Assembly: GCF_004684095.1 (NCBI RefSeq)
Contig: NZ_SRII01000008.1
Span: 1-64,000 of the forward strand
Direction: 5' to 3'
Length of the DNA stretch: 64,000 nt
Source of the DNA: Hymenobacter sp. UV11
GTDB taxonomy: Bacteria; Bacteroidota; Bacteroidia; Cytophagales; Hymenobacteraceae
Positions 7,623-15,573 of the stretch are shown one piece after another. The notes under the pieces are model-generated. The model saw only the letters and a program-made list of their open reading frames with translations, was not told the DNA's origin and made no database searches. Both the position numbers and the translations under genes were made by a program. Each line of letters begins with the position of its first letter. Within the stretch, counting starts at the first letter, position 1.

Positions 7623-7982
7623 ATGTCCGATTTACTACTTGATATTAATCTTCAGCAAGTACCCGATGCTTATTTGGCGGGCGCTTGGCGGGTAGCCCAC
7701 CGGGTAATCAACCGGGCCGACCCGGCAAGTTTTTTGGCGCAAGCTACCAGCTTGCTGCTGAGCGATGTGCTGTTGGAGCTGCAATCGCCTACCCTCAGCG
7801 AAATTGGCAGCTGGGCCGTGCAGCGCGACGAGCTACTCAATCGCCCCTACCTGAGCCTGAATTTTCCGACTGAGGAAATGCGGGCGCTCGTAACGCGCCT
7901 GCGCCGCACCACCGATGGGGCGCGCAGCCAGCTCAACCTCTATTTTAGCTCGGGCCTGGAGATGCAGCTCGACCGCCCATAG
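7623..7982 (+). CDS. small protein of unknown function upstream of the PAS protein gene
   Basis: 119 aa starting MSDLLLDINL. No signal peptide or membrane segment; likely alpha/beta. Regions FLAQATSLLLSDVLLEL and EMRALVTRLRRTTDGARSQL look helical. No family recognised. It precedes the tandem-PAS gene by 46 bases in the same direction, so the two may be cotranscribed and functionally linked; this is inference from position only. Confidence 0.6.
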   Translation: MSDLLLDINLQQVPDAYLAGAWRVAHRVINRADPASFLAQATSLLLSDVLLELQSPTLSEIGSWAVQRDELLNRPYLSLNFPTEEMRALVTRLRRTTDGARSQLNLYFSSGLEMQLDRP

Positions 7983-8028
7983 TCCCGCTTTATTTCTGAA
8001 AATATCCCACGCTATTTCTGTTCCTGCC

Positions 8029-8910
8029 GTGCTTAACTCTACTGCTACCCCGCTTTCGAACAAGGAAGAAGAATTTCAATTTCTGGCCGATTTTATTCCG
8101 CAGCTGGTCTGGATAACCGACCCCAGTGGCTTCCACACGTACTTCAACCAGCGCTGGATTGACTACACGGGCTACACCCTGGCCGACAGCGTAGGTCCCG
8201 ATATGTGGAATAACCTGCTGCACCCCAACGACCGTGACCGCGCCCGCCAGGTGTGGGGCCACTCACTGGCCACGGGCGACGACTACGAGATTGAGTACCG
8301 CTTTAAGGCGAAGGAGGGCGACTACCGCTGGTTTTTAGGCCAGGCCCTACCCCGGCGCGATGCGGCCGGCAACATCGTAACGTGGTTTGGCACCTGCACC
8401 GATATTCATGACCAGAAGCTGGCTGCTGATGCGCTGGAGGAGCGCGAAGCTGAGTTTACGACGCTGGCCGATAACGTAGCCCAGCTCTCGTGGATGGCCC
8501 GGCCCGATGGCCACATCTACTGGTACAACAAGCGCTGGTATGATTACACCGGCACCGGCCTGGCCCAAATGTCCGGCTGGGGCTGGGACAAAGTGCATCA
8601 TCCCGATTACATTACGTCTGTAACCGAATTTGTGCGCAAAGGCTGGGCCGCCGGCCAGCCCTGGGAGCTGACCTTCCCGCTACGCAGCAAAAGCGGCGAG
8701 TACCGCTGGTTTTTGACCCGCGCCGTGCCCGTGCGCGACGAGCAGGACCAGCTAGTGCGCTGGCTGGGCACCAATACCGACGTAACCGAGATGCGCCAAC
8801 TGCAAGAGCAGCTTCAAAACTCCTACGCCGACCTCGAAGCAAAAGTCACCTTCCGCAACCTAGAGTTGGAGCACGAAGTGCAGCGCCTGCGCCAGCAGGT
8901 GGGGGGGTAG
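8029..8910 (+). CDS. tandem PAS-domain protein without an output domain
   Basis: 293 aa from the GTG at 8029; the frame is open back to 7915 but that part overlaps the preceding gene and is low-complexity. Two PAS/PAC repeats are clear: residues about 15-130 (FQFLADFIPQLVWITDPSG ... WFGTCTDIHDQK) and about 145-260 (FTTLADNVAQLSWMARPDG ... WLGTNTDVTEM). A final coiled coil (LQEQLQNSYADLEAKVTFRN...) resembles the linker that leads into histidine kinases, but the gene ends there, directly before a long hairpin. It may be a free-standing sensor or dimerisation partner, or a kinase that lost its catalytic part. Confidence 0.8.
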   Translation: MLNSTATPLSNKEEEFQFLADFIPQLVWITDPSGFHTYFNQRWIDYTGYTLADSVGPDMWNNLLHPNDRDRARQVWGHSLATGDDYEIEYRFKAKEGDYRWFLGQALPRRDAAGNIVTWFGTCTDIHDQKLAADALEEREAEFTTLADNVAQLSWMARPDGHIYWYNKRWYDYTGTGLAQMSGWGWDKVHHPDYITSVTEFVRKGWAAGQPWELTFPLRSKSGEYRWFLTRAVPVRDEQDQLVRWLGTNTDVTEMRQLQEQLQNSYADLEAKVTFRNLELEHEVQRLRQQVGG

Positions 8911-8924
8911 GGGACGGGTAGATG

Positions 8925-9041
8925 TAAAAAAGGAACGGCAGGCAGACCACCGGGAAGCAGCTCGCTCGCTTCATTAAGAACAGGTGTTCCGATGACGTAG
9001 AAGAGATGCTTCTCGGTGGTCTGCCTGCCGTTCCTTTTTTA
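8925..9041. repeat. long inverted repeat with perfect 28-base arms
   Basis: Arms 8925-8952 and 9014-9041 are exact reverse complements (GGAACGGCAGGCAGACCACC core), each ending in an A/T run, with a 61-base interior that holds GAAGAGATGCTTCT. It follows the PAS gene by 14 bases and could act as a terminator; it is probably also a dispersed repeat. Confidence 0.85.
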
Positions 9042-9045
9042 CGCA

Positions 9046-9073
9046 TTGCCCATTCCCCCCGGCCGTACCTTTG
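9046..9073 (+). promoter_or_regulatory. candidate ispG promoter
   Basis: TTG at 9046-9048, 17-base spacer, exact -7 element TACCTTTG at 9066-9073, 45 bases upstream of the ispG ATG. Confidence 0.6.
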
Positions 9074-9118
9074 TGGTGCGCCGCCGCTCTTGCTGGCCGG
9101 CCCTAGCTTATCTGCGTG

Positions 9119-11110
9119 ATGAACAAGACCTATTGCCCCAGCCTGACTGAGTATAAGCGCCGCGTGGCGCGCGTGGTAAACATCGGCGGCGTGCCGATGG
9201 GCGGCGACTACCCCATCCGGGTGCAAAGCATGACCACCGTAGACACGATGGACACCCAGGGCTCGGTGGAGCAGACGCTGCGCATGGTGGCCGCTGGCTG
9301 CGAGTACGTGCGCATCACGGCGCCCAGCGTGAAGGAGGCGCAGAACTTGCTGGCGATTAAAAAGGAGCTGCGCGCGCGCGGCTGCAACGTGCCGCTCATC
9401 GCCGATATCCACTTCACGCCCAATGCCGCCGAGCTGGCCGCCCGCATTATAGAGAAAGTGCGCGTGAACCCCGGCAACTACGCCGACAAGAAGAAATTCG
9501 AGGAAATCGAGTACACCGACGCCAGCTACGCGGCCGAGGTCGAGCGCATCCGCGAGCGGTTTCGGCCGCTGGTGAAGATTTGCAAAGAGTACGGCACGGC
9601 CATGCGCATCGGCACCAACCACGGCTCGCTAAGTGATAGAATATTAAGCCGCTACGGCGATACGCCGCTGGGCATGGTGGAGTCGGCGCTGGAGTTTTTG
9701 CGCCTCTGCGAGGAAGAAAACTATTACGACGTGGTGCTGAGTATGAAGGCCAGCAACACCCAGGTGATGGTGCAGGCCTACCGCCTGCTGGTGCAAAAGC
9801 TCGACGTGGAAGGCCTGCAGCCCTACCCCCTCCATCTGGGCGTAACGGAGGCCGGCGAGGCCGAAGATGGCCGCATCAAATCGGCCGTGGGCATCGGCAC
9901 GCTGCTCGAAGATGGCCTCGGCGACACCGTGCGGGTGTCGCTCACCGAAGCTCCTGAGGCCGAAGCGCCGGTGGCCCGCATGCTCATCGACCGCTACACC
10001 GGCCGCGCCGCGCTGGCCCAGCCCATTAAGCCGCTGGCCGGCCCCGCGCCGATTAACCCGTTCCAGTACCATCGCCGCACCACGCACGAAGTAGCCAATT
10101 TTGGCGGCCTGAACGTGCCGCGGGTAGTCGTGAGCCTGGCCAGCCTGCCGCAGCTGGAATACGCCGACCTGCGCGCGGCCGGCCACCTCTACTCGGCGTT
10201 TCTGGACAAATTTCAGATGTCGGACCAGGGCGCCGACTACATCTACACCGGCGAGCGGCCGGTGCCTTTTATGCTGCCCAATGGCCTGAAGGAGGTGCTG
10301 AACTACACGGCCTGGGTCGATGCCGGCCAGCGCTTGCATCACTACCCCCTGATGACGGCCGACCGCTACACCGACAACCCGCCCCGCCACCCCAAGCTCA
10401 ACTTTCTGTACACGAGCCTCGACGCCCTCGACCAGAATCTGCTGCTGCACCTGCGCCACGACCCTACCGTGGTGCTGGTGCTGGCCACCACCAACGCCCA
10501 CGCCATGCCCGAAATGCGCCGGGCCTTCTTCGAGCTGCTCAATAACCAGGTAACCTGCCCCGTGCTGCTGGTGCGCGACTACCCCGATCAGCCCCTGGAG
10601 CAAACCCAGCTCGACGCGGCCACCGACCTCGGCGGCCTGCTCATCGACGGCCTCGGCGATGGCGTGGTGCTCGGTACCGAGCTGCTGGCCCCGCGCCCGC
10701 AAGCCGAGTGGCTGGAGCTGCTGAGTAGCTACAACCAGCTGAGCTTCGGCATCTTGCAGGCGGCGCGCACCCGCATGAGCAAGACCGAGTACATCAGCTG
10801 CCCCAGCTGCGGCCGCACGCTCTTCGACCTGCAGGAAACCACCGCCATGATTCGCCAGCGCACCGACCACCTCAAGGGTATTAAAATCGGCATCATGGGC
10901 TGCATCGTGAACGGCCCCGGCGAAATGGCCGACGCCGACTACGGCTATGTGGGGGTAGGGAAAGGCAAAATCGCCCTCTACCGCGGCCAGGAAGTCATCA
11001 AAAAAGCCGTGCCCGAGGCCAACGCCGTGGACGAATTAATCGAGCTAATGCGCGAGGACGGCAAGTGGATTGAGAAGGAAGTGGTGCCCGTCGAGCCGGT
11101 AGGAGTGTAG
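9119..11110 (+). CDS. ispG: (E)-4-hydroxy-3-methylbut-2-enyl-diphosphate synthase, long form
   Basis: Penultimate step of the MEP isoprenoid pathway: reductive conversion of MEcPP to HMBPP with a [4Fe-4S] cluster. At 663 aa it is the large Bacteroidota/plant-like form, with the N-terminal TIM barrel (signature GGDYPIRVQSMTTVDT), an inserted middle domain (about 300-530) and the C-terminal cluster domain. Cluster ligands are Cys561 and Cys564 (CPSCGR), Cys595 and Glu602 (GCIVNGPGE). A GTG one codon upstream is in frame; the ATG at 9119 is preferred. It has its own promoter-like sequence and no operon partner except the tiny gene starting 4 bases later. Confidence 0.95.
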   Translation: MNKTYCPSLTEYKRRVARVVNIGGVPMGGDYPIRVQSMTTVDTMDTQGSVEQTLRMVAAGCEYVRITAPSVKEAQNLLAIKKELRARGCNVPLIADIHFTPNAAELAARIIEKVRVNPGNYADKKKFEEIEYTDASYAAEVERIRERFRPLVKICKEYGTAMRIGTNHGSLSDRILSRYGDTPLGMVESALEFLRLCEEENYYDVVLSMKASNTQVMVQAYRLLVQKLDVEGLQPYPLHLGVTEAGEAEDGRIKSAVGIGTLLEDGLGDTVRVSLTEAPEAEAPVARMLIDRYTGRAALAQPIKPLAGPAPINPFQYHRRTTHEVANFGGLNVPRVVVSLASLPQLEYADLRAAGHLYSAFLDKFQMSDQGADYIYTGERPVPFMLPNGLKEVLNYTAWVDAGQRLHHYPLMTADRYTDNPPRHPKLNFLYTSLDALDQNLLLHLRHDPTVVLVLATTNAHAMPEMRRAFFELLNNQVTCPVLLVRDYPDQPLEQTQLDAATDLGGLLIDGLGDGVVLGTELLAPRPQAEWLELLSSYNQLSFGILQAARTRMSKTEYISCPSCGRTLFDLQETTAMIRQRTDHLKGIKIGIMGCIVNGPGEMADADYGYVGVGKGKIALYRGQEVIKKAVPEANAVDELIELMREDGKWIEKEVVPVEPVGV

Positions 11111-11114
11111 CCCT

Positions 11115-11399
11115 ATGCTGGACTTCTTTTTTATCAGCGATGAGCAGTCTAGCAACTTTGCACTCACGCAGGCGGAGTATGCTGGAGGAATTACAATGCG
11201 TGAGTTTGAACAAGCGCAGCATGCTCATATCATCGAATATGATTTCGATTTTTTCGATGATTTTCGCTGGTCAAATGTACAGGTTAAGCAAAAACTGCCT
11301 CAGTTTCAAAGGGCTAATAGCGAGCAATTTGATGTTCTGAAAAAGCTATTGCAGAGAGTAGTAGAGTTGAATTGCGGCGTAATAGCTTTTGGTGACTAG
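11115..11399 (+). CDS. small acidic protein of unknown function
   Basis: 94 aa, rich in Phe, Asp, Glu and Gln (IIEYDFDFFDDFRW), starting 4 bases after the ispG stop. No signal peptide or known domain. Base composition is clearly more AT-rich than ispG, like the hicBA genes with which it is convergent (7 bases apart). Its size, acidity and position by a toxin-antitoxin pair recall small immunity or antitoxin proteins, but there is no direct evidence. It could be a recent arrival. Confidence 0.55.
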   Translation: MLDFFFISDEQSSNFALTQAEYAGGITMREFEQAQHAHIIEYDFDFFDDFRWSNVQVKQKLPQFQRANSEQFDVLKKLLQRVVELNCGVIAFGD

Positions 11400-11406
11400 C
11401 GGCTGC

Positions 11407-11592
11407 TTATGGTTTCGGAATCCCCAATTGCTTGCAAATCTCCTTGCACAGTTCCTCGTCAATATCGCCGTGCCGTGGCACGCTGGTGCGCTTGCCAGTC
11501 TGTTCGTTTTTATGAATATCGTGGCGGCTGCCGTGCCGGTGCAGCGGACAATTATGCGCTTCGAGGTGCTTAACGAATTTTCCGCGCTTCAT
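11407..11592 (-). CDS. hicA: HicA family toxin (mRNA interferase)
   Basis: 61 aa with the dsRBD-like HicA layout: MKRGKFVKHLEAHNCPLHRHGSRH continuing into a GKRTSVPRHGDIDEELCKEICKQLGI tail, which is the standard family pattern. The conserved catalytic His lies in the HGSRHDIH stretch. HicA cleaves mRNA and is neutralised by HicB. It is the second gene of a hicB-hicA pair with a 4-base gap. Confidence 0.9.
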   Translation of the reverse strand: MKRGKFVKHLEAHNCPLHRHGSRHDIHKNEQTGKRTSVPRHGDIDEELCKEICKQLGIPKP

Positions 11593-11596
11593 GCTG

Positions 11597-11800
11597 CTAC
11601 GCGAATTCTACTTCCTCGCTGGCAATGATAGCCGCATCATTTTCCTCTTCGCGCATGTCCTCTAGGTAGAGCGCCAAGGCATCTTGGATATTCTCTTTCA
11701 CTTCGGCTACCGTTTGACCTTGCGTCAGCACGCCTGGAATTTCTTTCAACTGCCCGATGAGTTGGGTTTTGCCCTGGCGAATAAGAAGCGTGAATTTCAT
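11597..11800 (-). CDS. hicB: HicB family antitoxin
   Basis: 67 aa from the ATG at 11800. It matches the partially degraded RNase H-like HicB fold: MKFTLLIRQGKTQLIGQLKE, then IPGVLTQGQTVAEVKENIQDAL. It lacks the extra C-terminal DNA-binding domain of larger HicB proteins, so autoregulation may need another element. Upstream in-frame codons to 11920 are low-quality sequence and are not counted. It is translated just ahead of hicA, consistent with antitoxin-first order. Confidence 0.88.
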   Translation of the reverse strand: MKFTLLIRQGKTQLIGQLKEIPGVLTQGQTVAEVKENIQDALALYLEDMREEENDAAIIASEEVEFA

Positions 11801-11885
11801 AAGTGACAACCGAATAAATTGACGTAGGGCTAAGGTAACAATAATGGCGCTTTTTTGTGCCTGAAGTTTGGGCGTTGCTTTACCA

Positions 11886-12412
11886 CTACCGCCCCAAAAA
11901 AAACGTCCTAAACCGCGCAAATTCCTCCATTTCCCGCTGCACGTAAGCGTTGAAAAAGGACTCGCCTACCTGGCGCCGAGCACCGAAATACCCACGTCAA
12001 TCAGCCGCAGGCCCTGGGCGGTGAGCAGGATATTATCGAACCGCTCGCCGGGTAGGTTGGAGGGCCGCTGGAGGTCGTGATGCGCGAAACCAGCGGCGTG
12101 TAATGCCCGCAACTCATCGGTGAACACGTCAACCTGTATCTCGCGCATCTCTACTTTGTGGGCGCGAAAATCGAGGGGGTAGAGGCGTTCCATCACGAGC
12201 ATATCGACGCCGAGCACTTCGTTCGCTTCCAGGCGATGAAACTTCACCACCAGGCCGTTGACCTCATTAGCGAAGCGCATTTTCTCGGCCTCCGAGCCAA
12301 TATCGGAGCGCGTGTCCTGGCTGAAAATCCTGCCGACTTCAGTCTCGGAAAGGGCAATGGTGGCGTTGTTGGCCCCGCGCGAAAGCTGCCGGAGGTAGCG
12401 TTTGGGTTCCAC
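11886..12412 (-). pseudogene. kinase-fold protein gene with a probable frameshift
   Basis: The open frame from the GTG at 12412 gives 148 aa with kinase-like motifs: a VVKF lysine, catalytic loop HHDLQRPSN and a DVG triplet in place of DFG (RLIDVGISV). It stops at 11966. Directly over the stop a second frame continues with RRQVGESFFNAYVQREMEEF and ends at 11886, which reads as the expected C-terminal helix of the same protein. One missing base near 11977-11987 would join the two (SV-L-RRQVGE). So this is a broken gene or a sequencing error. The intact product would be about 175 aa, of unknown substrate. Confidence 0.6.
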
Positions 12413-12464
12413 ACGAGCGGCGGTTGCGTTGGTCGAAGATACAGGCGCCGTAATTTGCCCGCTT

Positions 12465-13172
12465 ATGCCCCGCTCGCTTGCTACCCCCGCGCTTATCCAG
12501 GAGTTTTCTACTCAGGGCTTCGCCATAATTCCGCAGCTGTACACGCCGGCCGAAATTGCTGCCCTGCTCCACTGCATCGAAAGCGCCCCGGCGGCTGGCC
12601 CCAATTTCCGCCGTAGTCAGGACGTATTTGCCATTCGCAATTTGGTAGGCGAAATACCCGAGTTGCTACCCCTGCTAAATACGCCGAATCTGCGCGAAGT
12701 ACTAGCCGACTTATTCCCCGCCGGCTGCCACCTTACCAAGGCTATTTATTTTGACAAGCCGGCCGGCTCCAACTGGCTGGTGGCCTGGCACCAGGACCTG
12801 ATGATAAACGTAGTGCAGCGCGCCGACCAGCCTGGCTTTGGCCCCTGGACTGCCAAGGCGGGCTGGGTGGCCGTGCAGCCGCCGGTGACTATTCTCGAAA
12901 ACACCGTAACCCTGCGCCTACACCTCGACGACTGCGACGCTACCAACGGCGCGCTGAAAGTGGTGCCCGGCTCGCACCGGCAGGGCGTGGTGCCGCCCGA
13001 AGCTATTGCCAGTCAGGCTGCTACCCCCTCTATGTGCGCCGTACCCGCTGGCGGCGGCATGCTCATGAAGCCGCTGCTGCTACACGCCTCTAGCCGCAGT
13101 ACCAGTGCCCGGCCACGCCGGGTCATTCACCTGGAGTTTTCGGGCGAAGAGCTGCCCGCCGGGCTGGCCTAG
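12465..13172 (+). CDS. phytanoyl-CoA dioxygenase (PhyH) family protein
   Basis: Fe(II)/2-oxoglutarate-dependent oxygenase fold, 235 aa from the ATG at 12465. The iron-binding HxD is in AWHQDL, the distal His in LLLHASSRS, and a following Arg (RPRRVIHLEF) would bind 2-oxoglutarate. The linking region DATNGALKVVPGSHRQG is typical of the family. The frame is open upstream to 12402, but that would overlap the divergent kinase-like gene. Substrate unknown; no biosynthetic neighbours. Confidence 0.85.
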   Translation: MPRSLATPALIQEFSTQGFAIIPQLYTPAEIAALLHCIESAPAAGPNFRRSQDVFAIRNLVGEIPELLPLLNTPNLREVLADLFPAGCHLTKAIYFDKPAGSNWLVAWHQDLMINVVQRADQPGFGPWTAKAGWVAVQPPVTILENTVTLRLHLDDCDATNGALKVVPGSHRQGVVPPEAIASQAATPSMCAVPAGGGMLMKPLLLHASSRSTSARPRRVIHLEFSGEELPAGLA

Positions 13173-13250
13173 CGCGAGCGGCGCAACGTGTAGTAGCTCA
13201 ACTCAATCTTTGCTACGCCGCTGCCAGCGGGGGTAGGGGCACAGCCAGCC

Positions 13251-14873
13251 TTACGCAGCCGCGTCGGCGGCCTGGCCGCCCGCGCCGGGCTTGTTGGCTT
13301 TCATGAATAAAACGAGCCCAATGGAAAACAGGCAGGCGAACCCCAGCAGGTAGAAGGCGTCGGTATAGGCCAGGGTAGTGGCCTGCTGCTGCACTACCCG
13401 GTAAATGGCGCCCTGGGCCTGCCGCATAGCATCGACCCCGCTGGCGTTGACCCGGCCAAAAACGGAGGTGGCAAACTGGCGCAGGCCAATGGCGTAGTCG
13501 GGGTTGGTGAAGGAGAGGTGGTCGATGATGCGGCTTTGGTGAAACTGGCTGCGGCGGGCAATCACGGTTTCGATGGCCGCGATGCCGAAGCCGCCCCCAA
13601 TGGTCTGCACCAGGTTGGTAAACATGGCCACTTGGTTGGTCTTGGACTTGGCCATGCCCACATAGGAAGCCACGCTGATGGGCACAAACAGGAAGCCCAG
13701 CCCCAGGCTTTGGTAAACTCGCGCCATGGCTACCGTGCGAAAATCAACGCTTGTGCTAAGAATGTGCGCGTAGTTGAAGCAAGCCAGAGAACTGATTACC
13801 AGGCCAAAGGCAATCAGCCAGCGGGCCTGCACCTTGCCCGTGAGCCAGCCCACCACGGGCATCAGCAAAATGAGCGACAGGCCGCCCGGCGTGATAGCCA
13901 GGCCGCTATCAACAGGCCGGTAGCCCAGCAGCGACTGCAAAAACTGCGGCAGCTGCGTGGTACTGCCGTAGAGTAGCGCGCCCACTACAAACATGACCAG
14001 CATGGCGGCCGTGAACGTGCGGTTGCGGAACAGGCTCAGGTCGAGGAGCGGGTTTTTGGCGCGCATCTCCCACATAATGCCGCCCACCAGCAGCACCACC
14101 GCCGCGATACCCAGCAGGATAATGACCTGCGAGCTGAACCAGTCGTCGCGCTCGCCGCGGCTCAGCACGTATTGCAGTGCGCTCAGGCCCAAGCCCAGTA
14201 GGCTTAAGCCAATGTAGTCCACGCTGATGCCTTTGGCCCAGGCGTTGGCTCTTTCTTTCACCAGCTCCGGCGGGTCTTTCACCAGCGCCGTTACCAGAAA
14301 CGCGGTGAGCAGGGCAATGGGCACATTGACGAAAAACACCCAGTGCCAGCTGTAGCTGTCCACGAGCCAGCCGCAGAGCAGCGGCCCTACCGTGGGGGCC
14401 ACCACCGTAGCCACGCCAAACAGCGCAAACGCCTGCCCCTGCTCCTCGGGCGGAAAAGAATCTTTAAGAATGGCCTGCCCGATGGGCGGAATAATACCCC
14501 CGCATAGTCCCTGGAAAGCCCGCATTACCAGCAACATGCCCAGCGACGACGACAGGCCGCACAGCAGCGACGAAACCCCATAAGCCACCAGCGCCAGCAT
14601 AAACAGGCGCGACCGCCCAATGGCCGTGGCCAGGAAGCTCGCCGTGGGCAGCATCACGGCCTTGGCCACCAGCAGCACCGTAATTACCCAGGTTACATCG
14701 TCCTGTGAGGCACCCAGGCTACCGCCAATATTCTGGAGGGCCACCGACACGCTGGAGTTGTCCAGCACGTCCATGAACGTGCCCAGTGCCACCGTGATGG
14801 CAATGGCCCACTTCAGGTTGCCAGCCAGCGCGGCGGCCCCAGCGGGCTTAGACAGGGTTTGCGTTTGCGCCAT
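13251..14873 (-). CDS. EmrB/QacA-type MFS drug efflux transporter (DHA2, 14 TM)
   Basis: Inner-membrane proton antiporter of 540 aa with about 14 hydrophobic segments. DHA2 motifs are present: LDNSSVSVALQNI in TM1 (motif D1-like), MRAFQGLCGGIIPPIGQAI and the motif C region FGVATVVAPTVGPLLCGWLV. It should work with the HlyD-type adaptor and TolC-type channel encoded upstream (15574-18874) to expel substrates across both membranes. It is the last gene of that set, 33 bases after the acidic unknown gene. Confidence 0.92.
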   Translation of the reverse strand: MAQTQTLSKPAGAAALAGNLKWAIAITVALGTFMDVLDNSSVSVALQNIGGSLGASQDDVTWVITVLLVAKAVMLPTASFLATAIGRSRLFMLALVAYGVSSLLCGLSSSLGMLLVMRAFQGLCGGIIPPIGQAILKDSFPPEEQGQAFALFGVATVVAPTVGPLLCGWLVDSYSWHWVFFVNVPIALLTAFLVTALVKDPPELVKERANAWAKGISVDYIGLSLLGLGLSALQYVLSRGERDDWFSSQVIILLGIAAVVLLVGGIMWEMRAKNPLLDLSLFRNRTFTAAMLVMFVVGALLYGSTTQLPQFLQSLLGYRPVDSGLAITPGGLSLILLMPVVGWLTGKVQARWLIAFGLVISSLACFNYAHILSTSVDFRTVAMARVYQSLGLGFLFVPISVASYVGMAKSKTNQVAMFTNLVQTIGGGFGIAAIETVIARRSQFHQSRIIDHLSFTNPDYAIGLRQFATSVFGRVNASGVDAMRQAQGAIYRVVQQQATTLAYTDAFYLLGFACLFSIGLVLFMKANKPGAGGQAADAAA

Positions 14874-14906
14874 TGCGGAGAAAGGGGGGGGGTAGGGCCG
14901 CCGGCG

Positions 14907-15539
14907 CTAGCGCGGCGTGGTGTGCAAATGGGTGCGCGCCTGCGCCACGGCTTCTTTATAGTGATTGAGAAAATCGGCGAGAATTTCCTCCTGCGTCACG
15001 CTCTCAATCTGGCGGTCGTCGCGCCAGGAAGCGAGCAGCTCAATGGTTTTGGTGCGGGTAGGCTCCTTGTCATCTTTCTTATCGTCGCCGCCTTCCGAGG
15101 GCTTGTCGCCGCCGTCCCCTTTGTCATCGGCTTTATCGTCGGCCTGTTGGCCGTCCTCGTCATCTGTGGGCGGCGCCTCGGGCTGGCCCTGCTCGGCGGT
15201 AATGGCCTCGGCCAGCTTATTTTCCTCAAACCAGCAGTGCACGTAGGGTAGCACGGCCTCAATGCGCACCTCGGCCACCACGGCGTACTGAAACTCGACG
15301 GGGCCCTCCAAGTGCCGTACAATGAGGTACACGCGGCCATCGTCGAGGCCGGTGTCGCAGGTGCGCGCGTGGGGGCGCAGGGCGGCGGCGGCGGTTTCGA
15401 GGGCTGGCCGGGCGGTGTTCGTATAAAAATCGGTTTGGCGCGTCAGGTTGTCGATAAACGTCTGGTCCTCCTGCGCGAGGGTGGCAAAAAAGCCGTTGAG
15501 GTCGGCTTGCCAGCGGCCGGGGGGGGTAGGGGCTTCCAT
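14907..15539 (-). CDS. acidic protein of unknown function between the EmrA- and EmrB-type genes
   Basis: 210 aa, no signal peptide. Residues 1-115 form a compact domain (RPALETAAAALRPHARTCDTG, DDGRVYLIVRHLEG, VLPYVHCWFEENKLAEAI). Residues about 118-160 are a Asp/Lys/Gly-rich disordered stretch (DDKADDKGDGGDKPSEGGDDKKD), followed by a helical end (TQEEILADFLNHYKEAVAQA). Gaps of 33-34 bases on both sides place it in the efflux operon. I know no such component in EmrAB-TolC systems; it might be a regulator or accessory factor. Confidence 0.65.
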   Translation of the reverse strand: MEAPTPPGRWQADLNGFFATLAQEDQTFIDNLTRQTDFYTNTARPALETAAAALRPHARTCDTGLDDGRVYLIVRHLEGPVEFQYAVVAEVRIEAVLPYVHCWFEENKLAEAITAEQGQPEAPPTDDEDGQQADDKADDKGDGGDKPSEGGDDKKDDKEPTRTKTIELLASWRDDRQIESVTQEEILADFLNHYKEAVAQARTHLHTTPR

Positions 15540-15573
15540 GAGCGAAGGGCGATTGAGCTTAACGGTAAGAAGG

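Noticed and set aside
9644..10870. A 408-codon open frame on the minus strand opposite ispG
   Set aside because: It is rich in His, Gly and Ala as expected for the shadow of a GC-rich gene, has no family features, and ispG on the plus strand is certain.
14880..14900. G-quadruplex from the long G-runs near GGGGTAGGG motifs
   Set aside because: Most copies have only two adjacent G-runs, too few for an intramolecular quadruplex; the motif is better treated as a sequence-specific signal of unknown role.
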